NCBI GenBank assembly: GCA_034044135.1
Contig: CP139022.1
Location: forward strand, 1-53,590
Direction of reading: 5' to 3'
Origin: Flammeovirgaceae bacterium SG7u.111
GTDB taxonomy: Bacteria > Bacteroidota > Bacteroidia > Cytophagales > Flammeovirgaceae
DNA length: 53,590 nucleotides
This document shows positions 9,555 through 18,915 of this stretch, piece after piece. Every line of letters begins with the position of its first letter. Within the stretch, counting starts at the first letter, position 1. The notes beneath the pieces were generated by a model that was not told the DNA's origin, did not search any database, and was given only the letters and a program-made list of their open reading frames with translations. Made by a program: the position numbers and the translations under genes.

Positions 9555-10324
9555 CAGAAGAGTTAATACCATCGAAAATCAGCTATTCTAAAGCTGTAGA
9601 TATTAAAAGGTTGAATTTTATAACTAAGGCAATCGAACTCTATACTTCAGGCAATCGAAAAGTACTAGATGTCGGATGTGGTAATGGACTGATCAGTATG
9701 CAACTAGGTCAGTTAGGATATAATGTGAAAGGGGTCGATATCAGCGATAAGGCTATCGGAAAGGCTATTGCTAATAATACACTCCCAAATGTATCTTTTG
9801 AGGTAGCAGATGCCGAGGCTTTGACCATTCAAAACAAGAAATACGATGTGGTGATCTGCAGCGAGGTGTTGGAACATCTGTACGAGCCGGGAAGTATGTT
9901 GGAAACACTGAGAGAACTCATTGCCGAGAACGGTATTTTGATAGTGACTGTTCCCAATGGAAGAGGACCAAGGGAAATATTTATCACAAAACCGATGCAA
10001 TGGATGCAATCTAAAGCACCATTTGCCTGGGACATGGTGGGGAAAGTGAAAGAAATGCTGGGTTATGATGGTAAAACGGACCAGTCCGATGCTGATGATC
10101 TTACACATATCCATTTTTTCACTAAAAAAAACTTGAAGAACCTATCAAAGGAAAAAGGGTTTGAGCTATTGGTTTTCGGAAAAGCCAATTTTGTAGGAGA
10201 TGTCTTTCCTTTCTCATTCTTCATTAAAAGGTCATTTAAATTACAGGAGTTCGATTGCAAAACAGCAGATCTACTGCCACATTATTTCACCTGTGGATTC
10301 AATACCGTTTGGGTAAAAAAATAA
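9551..10324 (+). CDS. SAM-dependent methyltransferase, class I
   Basis: The 257-residue protein has motif I VLDVGCGNG at 38-46, an acidic ribose-binding residue in VKGVDIS and the CSEVLEHL post-motif II, a pattern of UbiG/Methyltransf_11-type small-molecule methyltransferases. Inside this operon the likely substrate is a sugar hydroxyl of the repeat unit or chain end, by analogy with other polysaccharide clusters; this is inference. It overlaps the previous gene by 4 bp and stops 3 bp before the flippase gene. Confidence 0.88.
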   Translation: MTEELIPSKISYSKAVDIKRLNFITKAIELYTSGNRKVLDVGCGNGLISMQLGQLGYNVKGVDISDKAIGKAIANNTLPNVSFEVADAEALTIQNKKYDVVICSEVLEHLYEPGSMLETLRELIAENGILIVTVPNGRGPREIFITKPMQWMQSKAPFAWDMVGKVKEMLGYDGKTDQSDADDLTHIHFFTKKNLKNLSKEKGFELLVFGKANFVGDVFPFSFFIKRSFKLQEFDCKTADLLPHYFTCGFNTVWVKK

Positions 10325-10327
10325 TAT

Positions 10328-11683
10328 ATGCCAAAAATTGCTAAGAAAAACCTCTCTTACTGGATCAATTCTGTGTTTTTTACACTTGCCCAGCGGCTAT
10401 CGGTCATGCTAGTAGGTATTGGTTCTTTCTTGATATTGGTGAGGGCTCTCAGCAAAGACGAAATGGGGGCGTACGCTCTGTTTTTTACCATCATCACTAT
10501 TTTTGAGGTGACTAGAGATGGGCTGATAAAGAATGCACTGATCAGGTTTATCAATATTTCTCCCAAAGAGGATAACTCACGAATACAAAGTACGGCCCTG
10601 GTGTTGAGCTTAATCTATACACTGCTTTTTGTTTCACTGATTTTGCTATGCGCAAAGCCCTTGAGTGTTTATTGGGAAAGCCCTCAATTGGCAGAGATGC
10701 TTCATGTATATGTTATTACTGCTATAATTTCAATACTTTTTTCCCATACTGAATACATCCAGCAAGCCAACCTTCATTTTAGAGGTATTTTCTTGATATA
10801 TTTTGTGAAGCAAGGTATTTACTTTTTCTTTATCGTATTGTCGGTATTTGTTTTTCGAGACACTTCGCTTTATCGATTAGCCTTACTCCAAACAAGTGCG
10901 GTAGCTATTGCTGTGGTAGTTGGAACGGTTTCGGCAAAGAAGTTTTTGCTGAAGAAGTTTGAGCTATCTGCCAGCTGGATAGCAGAACAATGGAAATATG
11001 GGAGATTTGTATTGGCTACAAATGTAAGTTCACAAGCACTTCGCACAGTAGACCACTTTTTGTTGGCTTCTTTAGTTTCTACCCAAGCTGTTGCACTTTA
11101 TAACACCTCGGTTAGGATATCAAATTTGCTGGATATGCCTTCCAAGGCAGTAGCAGAAGCCCTTTTCCCTAAAAGTGTTCAAAAATCTGCAACAGACCCA
11201 AGGGAAGTTGCTAAACTTTATGAGCAGACTACTGGGGGGATATTGGCCGTACTTGCACCCATGTGCTTGTTTATTTTCATTTTTCCTGACTTGATCATAC
11301 GGATAATTGCAGGGGAAAAATATTTAGATGCCGTCCCGGTATTGAGAATTGCTGTGATCTATAGTTTACTATTGCCATTTCAAAAGCAATTTGGGACAGT
11401 GATGGATGCGAGTGGCAAGCCAAAGACAAACTTTATAGTTAATTTAATCCTGGCTGTTTTCAACCTAGTAATTGTATATATTTTGGTGAAAATATTTGGG
11501 CTCATAGGAGCTGCTTATGGTTTGCTCACTACATTAGTGCTAGCGCTAATAATCACACAGACATTGTTGAAAAGAGAATTTGGAGTGAGTACTTGGAATG
11601 CACTGAAGCTAGCAGGTGTTTTTTACTCTTATCTTTTCAGAAAAGGATCACTAAAGGAGGCTTTATCTAAAGGAGCCAAATGA
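10328..11683 (+). CDS. Wzx-type polysaccharide flippase (MOP superfamily)
   Basis: This 451-residue, strongly hydrophobic protein has about 12 membrane segments and the layout of the polysaccharide transport family. An example is the N-terminal VRALSKDEMGAYALFFTI stretch, which is a common Wzx feature. It should move the undecaprenyl-linked repeat unit from the cytoplasmic to the periplasmic side for polymerisation by the Wzy-like protein at 18916. It lies in the middle of the operon, 3 bp after the methyltransferase. Confidence 0.9.
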   Translation: MPKIAKKNLSYWINSVFFTLAQRLSVMLVGIGSFLILVRALSKDEMGAYALFFTIITIFEVTRDGLIKNALIRFINISPKEDNSRIQSTALVLSLIYTLLFVSLILLCAKPLSVYWESPQLAEMLHVYVITAIISILFSHTEYIQQANLHFRGIFLIYFVKQGIYFFFIVLSVFVFRDTSLYRLALLQTSAVAIAVVVGTVSAKKFLLKKFELSASWIAEQWKYGRFVLATNVSSQALRTVDHFLLASLVSTQAVALYNTSVRISNLLDMPSKAVAEALFPKSVQKSATDPREVAKLYEQTTGGILAVLAPMCLFIFIFPDLIIRIIAGEKYLDAVPVLRIAVIYSLLLPFQKQFGTVMDASGKPKTNFIVNLILAVFNLVIVYILVKIFGLIGAAYGLLTTLVLALIITQTLLKREFGVSTWNALKLAGVFYSYLFRKGSLKEALSKGAK

Positions 11684-11706
11684 TTTAACTTCTATCTAAA
11701 AGCCAT

Positions 11707-12858
11707 ATGAGGGATATAATTGTTACAGGTTTACAATCTTGGGATATCGGTATCGGAAGTAATTGTAAGGATATCGCTCAAGAATTCTCAAAAAAATGTA
11801 GGGTGCTTTATGTAAATAGAGCCTATGATAGGAAAACTATTTTACAGAGTAAATTAGGCAAGAAAGGATATACAAGAAGGGGCGTGCTTACAGAGGTTTC
11901 ATCTACTTTTTGGGTGTATACGCCAAAGACTATTTTTGACTCTATCAATTGGTTGAAAAGCAGCAAACTGTATGACTTTATAGCAAGTAGAAATGGGAAA
12001 GCTTGGGCAAAGGAAATAGAAGAAGTGGTAAATCAATTAGGCTTGCAAGAGCCCACACTTTTCATTGATAATGATTTTTTGCGTGGTAGTTTTTATGCTA
12101 AGTATTACCCATATAAAAGTCTTATCTATTACATAAGAGACAACCTTCTCACTCAATCTTACTTCCAAAAGCATGGTAAAAGGCTAGAAAAAAGAATAAT
12201 AAAATCGGCAGATTTTGTACTAGCCAATTCAGTTTATTTATCTGAGTATGCGAAGAAGTATAATCCTAAGTCTTACTACATAGGACAAGGGTTTGATCAG
12301 AATATTTTTCTGAATATTCCTGAGAAAAGTGGTTTGCTGGAACATATGACAACCCCAATCATCGGCTATATTGGCAATATCACTTCAGAAAGGATAGATG
12401 TATCCTTATTGGAAAAAGTTGCGACTGAAAACCCAGAGTGGAGTTTTGTTTTTGTAGGACCAGAGGATAGGAGGTTCAAGGAAAGTTCGCTACACGGGTT
12501 GGCGAATGTGTTTTTTGTAGGAAAGGTCTCTCCCGAGCAGGTACCGATGTATATCAATGCATGTGATGTATGCATTAACCCACAAATAGTCAATGAGATG
12601 ACCATAGGGAATTATCCTAGGAAGGTAGATGAATATTTAGCTGCAGGGAAGCCTGTGGTAGCAATAAAAACACTTGCGATGCTTCCTTTTGAAAAACATG
12701 TATACTTAGCAAACGGCTATCAAGATTTTGCTGATTATGTGGCAAAGGCACTGGAGGATAATAATGATTCATTAGAAAACAAACGGAAGCAGTTTGCCAA
12801 TGAACATACATGGGAAAACTCTGTTTCCAAAATTTATGAGCACGTAGAAATAGACTGA
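11707..12858 (+). CDS. Glycosyltransferase, GT4-like (GT-B fold)
   Basis: The 383-residue protein resembles the WsaF/TuaH-like branch of GT-B transferases. PIIGYIGNIT opens the C-terminal lobe, VFVGPED and NVFFVGKVSPEQVPMYI follow, and YPRKVDEYLAAGKPVVA includes the donor-contact acidic residue. The N-terminal lobe is more diverged, as in many such enzymes. It likely adds a sugar to the repeat unit in the cytoplasm. The gene is 23 bp from both neighbours and belongs to the same operon. Confidence 0.85.
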   Translation: MRDIIVTGLQSWDIGIGSNCKDIAQEFSKKCRVLYVNRAYDRKTILQSKLGKKGYTRRGVLTEVSSTFWVYTPKTIFDSINWLKSSKLYDFIASRNGKAWAKEIEEVVNQLGLQEPTLFIDNDFLRGSFYAKYYPYKSLIYYIRDNLLTQSYFQKHGKRLEKRIIKSADFVLANSVYLSEYAKKYNPKSYYIGQGFDQNIFLNIPEKSGLLEHMTTPIIGYIGNITSERIDVSLLEKVATENPEWSFVFVGPEDRRFKESSLHGLANVFFVGKVSPEQVPMYINACDVCINPQIVNEMTIGNYPRKVDEYLAAGKPVVAIKTLAMLPFEKHVYLANGYQDFADYVAKALEDNNDSLENKRKQFANEHTWENSVSKIYEHVEID

Positions 12859-12880
12859 AGGAATTTTTAGATAGTGAAGT

Positions 12881-14275
12881 ATGCTTTTTAACTCCATCGA
12901 ATTTGTTGTACTCTTTCTACCAATAACCCTGACGCTTTATTTCTGGCTTTCAAAATTTAGACATGGCCTATCTAGAGTATGGCTGTTACTCGCATCAATT
13001 TTCTTTTACGGATGGTGGAACCCTGCTTATGTTTTACTTATAATAGGTTCAATAGTATTTAATTTTTTTGTGGGTAAGGGTATTTTGAAAACTTCCCAGA
13101 CTTACCCACGAAAAACCTTGCTTATCGTGGGAGTGGTCACCAATGTGGGCCTCTTGTTTTACTATAAATACGCAGATTTTTTTATCAGCAATGTAAACCT
13201 CTTTCTTGAGCAGGATTATCCCTTATTGCACTTAGCCCTTCCTTTGGGTATCAGCTTTTTTACCTTTCAGCAAATTGCATTTCTGGTAGATAACTACAAG
13301 TATAAAATAGAGAAATACAACTTTATAAACTATGGTGTATTTGTCTCGTTCTTCCCTCAGCTGATAGCTGGTCCAATAGTGCACCACACCGAAATGATGC
13401 CTCAATTTAGGGAGGTGTCTACATACAGTATAAAGCCTGAAAACATTAATAAAGGCTTATTTATATTTATATTAGGGCTTACTAAAAAGTTGGTTATTGC
13501 AGATACTTTTGGAGTAATTGCCAATAATGGATACGCCAATACTTCTCTGCTCAGTAGCTCAGAAGCTTGGATAACCTCTTTTGCCTATTCTATCCAGCTA
13601 TATTTTGATTTCAGCGGGTACTCTGATATGGCTATTGGCCTCGGGCTTCTTTTTAACATCCATATCCCTCTAAACTTTTGGTCTCCTTATAAGTCAAAAA
13701 ATATTCAAGAGTTTTGGAGACGGTGGCATATAACGTTGGGGAGCTTTCTTCGCGAGTATGTCTATATACCTTTGGGAGGAAATAGGAGAGGGGGGGCAAG
13801 AACTTATGTTAATTTGTTTTTGACCTTCGTGATTGGAGGGATATGGCATGGAGCAGGATGGAACTTTATGGTTTGGGGTGCTCTTCATGGGCTTGCTTTA
13901 GTAGTACATCGGCTTTATAGTGGGTGGAACTTGAAGTTGCCGAAAGTCATAAGCGTAGTTATCACCTTCCTTTTTGTAAATATGGCCTGGGTGTTTTTTA
14001 GGGCAACATCATGGGGCGATGCCTTAGATATTTTATCTAAAATGGGAGGCTATGGGGAGACTTCGGCTACATCTTTCAGTTTAATTGCTTCACTTTACGA
14101 TATACCTGTTTGGCTAATTGGCTGCGTACTTCTTTTTATGCCAAACACATTCCAATGGAGTGAAAAATTTAAGCCTACGGTGTGGTTTTTACTTATAATG
14201 ATTGCTCTTGTAGTACTGAATATCACATACATGAATTCGGTAGTGAAACAAGAGTTTCTATACTTTGACTTCTAA
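12881..14275 (+). CDS. MBOAT-family O-acyltransferase (AlgI/DltB-like)
   Basis: The 464-residue multi-spanning protein has the MBOAT hallmarks FDFSGYSDM (242-250), FWRRWHITL (His283) and GGIWHGAGWNF with the likely catalytic His323. AlgI-type members pass an acyl group, usually acetyl, across the inner membrane to a periplasmic SGNH partner that places it on an exopolysaccharide. The next gene encodes just such a candidate partner, 10 bp downstream. Acetylation of the plasmid-encoded polymer is therefore a well-supported inference; the exact donor is not shown. Confidence 0.93.
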   Translation: MLFNSIEFVVLFLPITLTLYFWLSKFRHGLSRVWLLLASIFFYGWWNPAYVLLIIGSIVFNFFVGKGILKTSQTYPRKTLLIVGVVTNVGLLFYYKYADFFISNVNLFLEQDYPLLHLALPLGISFFTFQQIAFLVDNYKYKIEKYNFINYGVFVSFFPQLIAGPIVHHTEMMPQFREVSTYSIKPENINKGLFIFILGLTKKLVIADTFGVIANNGYANTSLLSSSEAWITSFAYSIQLYFDFSGYSDMAIGLGLLFNIHIPLNFWSPYKSKNIQEFWRRWHITLGSFLREYVYIPLGGNRRGGARTYVNLFLTFVIGGIWHGAGWNFMVWGALHGLALVVHRLYSGWNLKLPKVISVVITFLFVNMAWVFFRATSWGDALDILSKMGGYGETSATSFSLIASLYDIPVWLIGCVLLFMPNTFQWSEKFKPTVWFLLIMIALVVLNITYMNSVVKQEFLYFDF

Positions 14276-14285
14276 AAACAAATCT

Positions 14286-15227
14286 ATGAAGCTCAGTAAT
14301 GTTTCGTTCTTTTATTGGTTTTTGATAACAACTCTGGGTTCTTTGTTGCTGGTGTTTGCTATTAATTATACCATTGATATCTACGGTCTTTATGCCAGTG
14401 TGAAAGGGGAGAGTAAAAAAGTGTATTATAATGAAAGGAAAAGTAAATTGCTTCTTTCTAAAAATTATATTCCTACAAATTACAATACCATTTTAATAGG
14501 CCCCTCTCTCTCTGATAATATCAATGTGTCTTATTTTTCGGATGAAGAGCTTTCCATTTATAATGCAAGTATGATGGGTGCTAAAATCAATGAATTAGTA
14601 CCCATCGTAAAAAACTTTGTGGAAAAAGGAGGGCAGAACATTATCATATGCCTCCACCCATACCTGACTGATTCATATAAGGAGCTAGACTCTCAAGAAA
14701 AAAATAATTATATGATAGTGTTAGGTTCTCTGGATTTATATAGATCTTATTTATTGATGTTATTAGACGGGACTTCTGTTAAGAATAAAATCTCGAAAAA
14801 CGACATAGACCAGTATGGGTTCAACAATTATTATAGCTTTTTAAAGGTTGCCGATGTCAAAAAGAAAATAGAAGAAGAGGCGGCTTTACACCAAGATGAA
14901 GAGATCAAGGTTGGCCCAAAGGCATTAACTTCTTTGGAAACAATACTCTTATTTCTCAAAAAAAACAATGTTAGATGTATGGGGTATTTTCATCCAATTC
15001 CAGAAGGAATTTACAATAAAAATAAACAAAACTATGCCAACTTTCAACACTCGATCCAGAGTGTTTTTGAGAAATCAAAAATGAAAACAATCGACTTTAA
15101 TACTCCAAAATTTAAAGATTTTACTAGCAATTATAACAATTATATTGACCATGGGCATTTAAGCGAAATGGGTCAAAAGGAATTGTTTGAAACAGTGCTT
15201 AACGAGTTTCAAGAGGTTTGTCACTAA
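14286..15227 (+). CDS. SGNH-like periplasmic O-acyltransferase partner (AlgJ/DltD-like role)
   Basis: I take the ATG at 14286, which follows the MBOAT stop by 10 bp. A TTG at 14265 would only add seven residues inside the previous gene. The 313-residue product has one N-terminal membrane anchor (about 7-30). The rest is probably periplasmic, with LIGPSLSDN giving a candidate nucleophile Ser74 and DHGH near the C-terminus giving an Asp288/His291 pair of SGNH type. With the MBOAT gene just upstream, it is the likely second half of a two-protein acylation system. Overall similarity to known families is weak, so the role rests on these motifs and the neighbourhood. Confidence 0.72.
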   Translation: MKLSNVSFFYWFLITTLGSLLLVFAINYTIDIYGLYASVKGESKKVYYNERKSKLLLSKNYIPTNYNTILIGPSLSDNINVSYFSDEELSIYNASMMGAKINELVPIVKNFVEKGGQNIIICLHPYLTDSYKELDSQEKNNYMIVLGSLDLYRSYLLMLLDGTSVKNKISKNDIDQYGFNNYYSFLKVADVKKKIEEEAALHQDEEIKVGPKALTSLETILLFLKKNNVRCMGYFHPIPEGIYNKNKQNYANFQHSIQSVFEKSKMKTIDFNTPKFKDFTSNYNNYIDHGHLSEMGQKELFETVLNEFQEVCH

Positions 15228-15243
15228 TTTTAATAGATTCAAT

Positions 15244-16356
15244 ATGCAAATAGATTACTCCCAGAAGAAACATATCCCAGTACTTGATGGGATTAGAGGC
15301 TTAGCCATTTTACTTGTACTGATATTCCATCTATTTGATTACATACCAATAACAAAAATTGGATGGATTGGAGTTGATCTGTTTTTTGTACTTTCTGGTT
15401 TTTTAATAACGGGTATATTGCTAAACACCAAAGATAGTCCAAATTACTACCAGAGTTTTATTATCCGAAGAGCTCTTCGGATATTTCCGCTATACTATGG
15501 CTTTTTAGTTTTCTTTATGATTATCGTCCCGTTCACCTCTTTGAGTCAGTCTATAACAGACTACGACTATCTTACCGAACATCAAGTATATTATTGGTTT
15601 TATCTACAGAACTGGCTAGCGTCATTCGACCAAAATTGGCCTACAGGTAATGCCATATCTCACCTTTGGTCACTGGCCGTAGAAGAGCAATTTTATCTTT
15701 TGTGGCCTTTTGTAGTATATTTTTTATCACATAAACAGATAAAAACCTGCTGTATCGCGATTGTTATACTTGCCATACTCATAAGAAACCTATTGATATT
15801 CAATCAATTGTCATGGGTTGCACCATATATTAATACCTTAGCCCGCTTTGACAGCTTGGCCATAGGAGCTTTATTGGTGATTTACATCAGATACAACAAA
15901 GAATTTATAGAAAAATATATCAGTAAGTTCCTGCTAGTTACAGGAGTGCTTTTCATATCTATTTTGATCATCATAAAAGCAAATGGGGGGCATAACCCGC
16001 TATTGTTAACAAACCCCATAATGCAAAGCATAGGTTTTACCGTAATAGGCTTTTTCTTTGCAGCACTAATAGCTATCTCTTTGCAAAAAAACGGGAAAGC
16101 ACCTGCCTTTTTTTCCAATCCACCACTCCTTTTTTTAGGGAAATACTCTTACGGGCTTTATGTATATCATTCAGTTCTTGACAAATTGTTTTTTAATGAA
16201 ATATATACTGCATTGGGCGCAAATGGAATTACTTCAAATATATTAACCTCTCTGTCTATTCTTGCTTCGTCCGTAATACTTTCATATATATCCTTCCATT
16301 ATTACGAAAAACATTTTCTGAAATTCAAAAAACTTGTTGTGGTAAAGCTTATATGA
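15244..16356 (+). CDS. Acyltransferase family 3 (OafA-like) membrane protein
   Basis: The ATG at 15244 lies 16 bp after the SGNH gene; an in-frame TTG at 15187 lies inside that gene and is less likely. The 370-residue product begins with IPVLDGIRGLAILLVLIFHLF, the signature of acyltransferase 3. It has ten or so membrane segments and HLWSLAVEEQFYLLWP, another strong family motif. Such proteins O-acetylate or otherwise acylate cell-surface glycans. There is no C-terminal SGNH domain. It overlaps the next acyltransferase gene by ATGA. Confidence 0.92.
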   Translation: MQIDYSQKKHIPVLDGIRGLAILLVLIFHLFDYIPITKIGWIGVDLFFVLSGFLITGILLNTKDSPNYYQSFIIRRALRIFPLYYGFLVFFMIIVPFTSLSQSITDYDYLTEHQVYYWFYLQNWLASFDQNWPTGNAISHLWSLAVEEQFYLLWPFVVYFLSHKQIKTCCIAIVILAILIRNLLIFNQLSWVAPYINTLARFDSLAIGALLVIYIRYNKEFIEKYISKFLLVTGVLFISILIIIKANGGHNPLLLTNPIMQSIGFTVIGFFFAALIAISLQKNGKAPAFFSNPPLLFLGKYSYGLYVYHSVLDKLFFNEIYTALGANGITSNILTSLSILASSVILSYISFHYYEKHFLKFKKLVVVKLI

Positions 16357-17450
16357 AAAAAGAAAAAAACAATTCGAGAAAGCAACGGCTTGGTTGGATA
16401 GATTATGCTAGGGGGATTGCCATTATTCTTGTGGTGTACAAACACGCAGTTGTCGGGTTCCTCTCTTCAAAAGTAGAAATCCATCACTTTTTGTTTGACT
16501 TTCAAGAGATGATTTATAACCTCCGGATGCCACTTTTTTTTATGCTTTCGGGAGTTTTTATAGAAAGAAGCCTCCAGCGGCGAGGATTTTCTGAGTTCTT
16601 GAAATACAAAGCAAATAGCATTATCTATCCTTTTTTCGTTTGGGGAATTATCCAGGTTTTAATTCAGATAGTAGCCTCTAACTATACCAACAGCCAAAAA
16701 GAGCTTTCGGATATTTTATATCTTTTTTATTACCCTAGGCTAATCGATCCTTTTTGGTTTTTGTACACACTATTTGCCGTAGTAATGGCTTATGCGGTGC
16801 TCAAGTCTTTTGTAGGAATGAACAAGATAACCTTGTTTGCCCTGAGCTTAGGCTTGTACTTCTCTTCATTTTATATCAAAACCGACCTTTTCTGCATAAA
16901 TGATATCCTATTCTACTCTGTCTTTTTGGTAACAGGTATTCTATTGTCAAAGCTATTGCTTGACGAAAAATCAGAAGGGTTATTGACATCCCCTAAGTTA
17001 CTGCTGATCCTATTGCCTATAGTGCTCGCAGGCCAATGGTACTGGTACACACATCACAAAGGACTTGTTTGGTTCACGGATCTTACCGGAATAGATCGCT
17101 TCTTGTTTTTGCCGATAGCTATTGTAGGCGCTATGCTCGTCTTACACATTTCCTTTTTATTAGATAAGAAAAATACACTTCCTTGGCTACGGCGTATTGG
17201 AAGTTATTCCTTATATATTTATGTGATGCACTTGATAGTAACTGGTACATCAAGAGCTATTTTACTTAAAGTATTTGGTGAAAGCGTTGCTACTTATTCA
17301 GCCATAGCCGTGATAATTCTTGGAGTATTGGTTCCAATACTTCTCTATAAAATCACAGAAAAGTTGCACATGGATTTTCTTTATGAACCGCCCAAATGGA
17401 AGCTATTAAAAGGCAAATTAACATCGGCGAAGCAATCAAAGGCTAATTGA
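16353..17450 (+). CDS. Acyltransferase family 3 membrane protein
   Basis: The 365-residue protein has GWIDYARGIAIILVVYKH at the N-terminus, MPLFFMLSGVF soon after, and about ten membrane segments, all typical of acyltransferase 3. It is the last gene of the polysaccharide operon and overlaps the previous one by ATGA. Its end overlaps the convergent gene at 17443 by 8 bp. It probably adds an acyl group to a different sugar or position from its neighbour; the target is not known. Confidence 0.9.
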   Translation: MKKEKNNSRKQRLGWIDYARGIAIILVVYKHAVVGFLSSKVEIHHFLFDFQEMIYNLRMPLFFMLSGVFIERSLQRRGFSEFLKYKANSIIYPFFVWGIIQVLIQIVASNYTNSQKELSDILYLFYYPRLIDPFWFLYTLFAVVMAYAVLKSFVGMNKITLFALSLGLYFSSFYIKTDLFCINDILFYSVFLVTGILLSKLLLDEKSEGLLTSPKLLLILLPIVLAGQWYWYTHHKGLVWFTDLTGIDRFLFLPIAIVGAMLVLHISFLLDKKNTLPWLRRIGSYSLYIYVMHLIVTGTSRAILLKVFGESVATYSAIAVIILGVLVPILLYKITEKLHMDFLYEPPKWKLLKGKLTSAKQSKAN

Positions 17451-18492
17451 AAATCATCTGTTTGGTGAAAGTATGACCATCCAACCTTACCCGAATAGTA
17501 TAAAAGCCTGCTTCCAATTCTCTGGAAAATGAAATAGGGAAAGTACTTTTGCCAAACACTATTGTTTCAGCCAAAACCTCTCTTCCCATTGCATCAAAAA
17601 TATAGACATCTACTTCTTTGTTGACAGCTTCTGAGAAGTAAATAGAAAACTGACCATTTGGAGCAGGATTTGGAAAGGTGACCAACCCTTCGTTTTTGAA
17701 GCTGTTTGCGATTGAAATTACTTTCGAATAACTGAAACTTCCATCTTGGTTAATAATTTTCAGCCGGTAATAAACACTTCCGCTTTCGGAGTTGAAATCA
17801 CTGTAAGCGTAGTTATCCCCCCCTCCATCCGCCCCTTTGGATAAGATTTTTGCGATTTTTATGAAATCAACTCCGTTGCTAGATCTTTCTAATTCGAAAT
17901 GTGAGAAATTCCATTCACTTGCTGTAGCCCAATGAATGTCCGATATCTGCTGGTTACTGGCAACATCAAAATCTACCAACTCTACAGGTAAAATCGCTAG
18001 GTCATCGCCTATTAAAGCTGGCCCTTGTATATCTCCAAACAACCCCATATGATAAGAAGACAACTTACCAATATAAATATCTTGATAGAGCTTTTCATCC
18101 CAAGCCGTTCCTCCATCATTTATGAACAAGATATCTCCTGTATCTTCTACTTTCAAGAATGAGTTTTCAGGTAACCTCAACCTTGACATATTAGTTGCTC
18201 CACCTCTACCTAATCTAAACTGAAGAATCCCTTTTATTACAATCCCCATTGGAAGGTTGTCAGCCGAAAGGCTTTCGTAATAATCAACCAAAGAATTGAC
18301 AACCACTACATGTCCTTGGTTAATTACTATGGCATCTCCAGCTTTTGGCACAGCTGGTTGTCCATCACAATTCCAAGTGTTTTGGTTGCCCCATACACCA
18401 CTACTCACACTTGCACAAATGCCAGCCAGAGTTGCCTTTGCCACCATTAGAATAGCAAAGAGAAACAAGTATTTCTTGTCAAAGAAAAACAT
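17443..18492 (-). CDS. T9SS-sorted secreted protein of unknown function
   Basis: The 349-residue product has a signal peptide (cleavage near ATLAGICA). An N-terminal region with VWGNQNTWNCDG and GDAIVINQGHVVVV resembles the start of G8/beta-helix-type secreted proteins. An ELERSSNGVDF segment of the kind often found before sorting domains comes next, then a type A T9SS sorting domain (FPNPAPNGQFSIYF to the end). It is secreted to the surface or medium. No enzyme motif is visible. Its 3' end overlaps that of the acyltransferase gene by 8 bp. It is read opposite to the operons on either side. Confidence 0.85.
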   Translation of the reverse strand: MFFFDKKYLFLFAILMVAKATLAGICASVSSGVWGNQNTWNCDGQPAVPKAGDAIVINQGHVVVVNSLVDYYESLSADNLPMGIVIKGILQFRLGRGGATNMSRLRLPENSFLKVEDTGDILFINDGGTAWDEKLYQDIYIGKLSSYHMGLFGDIQGPALIGDDLAILPVELVDFDVASNQQISDIHWATASEWNFSHFELERSSNGVDFIKIAKILSKGADGGGDNYAYSDFNSESGSVYYRLKIINQDGSFSYSKVISIANSFKNEGLVTFPNPAPNGQFSIYFSEAVNKEVDVYIFDAMGREVLAETIVFGKSTFPISFSRELEAGFYTIRVRLDGHTFTKQMIFN

Positions 18493-18591
18493 ACACGATA
18501 CTTTTTGTAAAAACTACTTGATATTTAGCATATTACATACTGGCTTGACTGGTAAATGCAGTAGAGTTTTATAGTAAATATTGAGAAGGTG

Positions 18592-18617
18592 ATATAATAA
18601 AGTGCAGGCTATTATAT
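18592..18617. repeat. Inverted repeat, possible operator
   Basis: Eight-base perfect arms (ATATAATA / TATTATAT) are separated by ten bases in the space between divergent genes. The arms are all A and T, so chance is possible. Confidence 0.25.
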
Positions 18618-18638
18618 GGAAAAGGTTTAATCAAAGAT

Positions 18639-18908
18639 ATGTTATATGCATATTATATCAATAGTAAGCCTATTATTTTTTTATTAATATATATCTTTGA
18701 AGAAAGTGTGCATGCTACTTATGGAGCTCTTCATAAAGGTAAAATAGCTGTTATCATTAAAAAAATAAGGAATGGTTCCTTTTTTAAAACAATGTATTTT
18801 CATATGAGCGATAATAAGTTTTCTAACGATAGAATTTTGGAAATAACCGTTACAACATTCTCTGTTTTTATTATATTACTCTTGTTTTTGAAAATCATAT
18901 TCTTCTAG
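18639..18908 (+). CDS. Possible small membrane protein, 89 residues
   Basis: The open frame ends 7 bp before the wzy-like gene and would encode two hydrophobic segments (about residues 10-22 and 70-89) around a basic middle. I recognise no family. Base composition is extremely A+T-rich and codon use is not clearly that of a gene. Its position just before and in line with the polymerase operon is the main reason to keep it. It may equally be untranslated leader. Confidence 0.3.
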   Translation: MLYAYYINSKPIIFLLIYIFEESVHATYGALHKGKIAVIIKKIRNGSFFKTMYFHMSDNKFSNDRILEITVTTFSVFIILLLFLKIIFF

Positions 18909-18915
18909 ATAATTA

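Larger units (their letters stand above)
18493..18915. other. Intergenic region before the wzy-like gene
   Basis: This 423-bp, very A+T-rich region lies between two divergently read genes and should hold both promoters. It contains an inverted repeat at 18592-18617 and one weak small open frame (18639-18908). I see no other feature. Confidence 0.6.

Noticed and set aside
14265-14285. TTG start for the SGNH-like protein
   Set aside because: It lies inside the MBOAT gene. The ATG at 14286 gives a normal signal anchor right at the N-terminus.
15187-15243. TTG start for the first acyltransferase-3 protein
   Set aside because: The added 19 residues overlap the previous gene and lie outside the family; the ATG at 15244 starts just before the conserved region.
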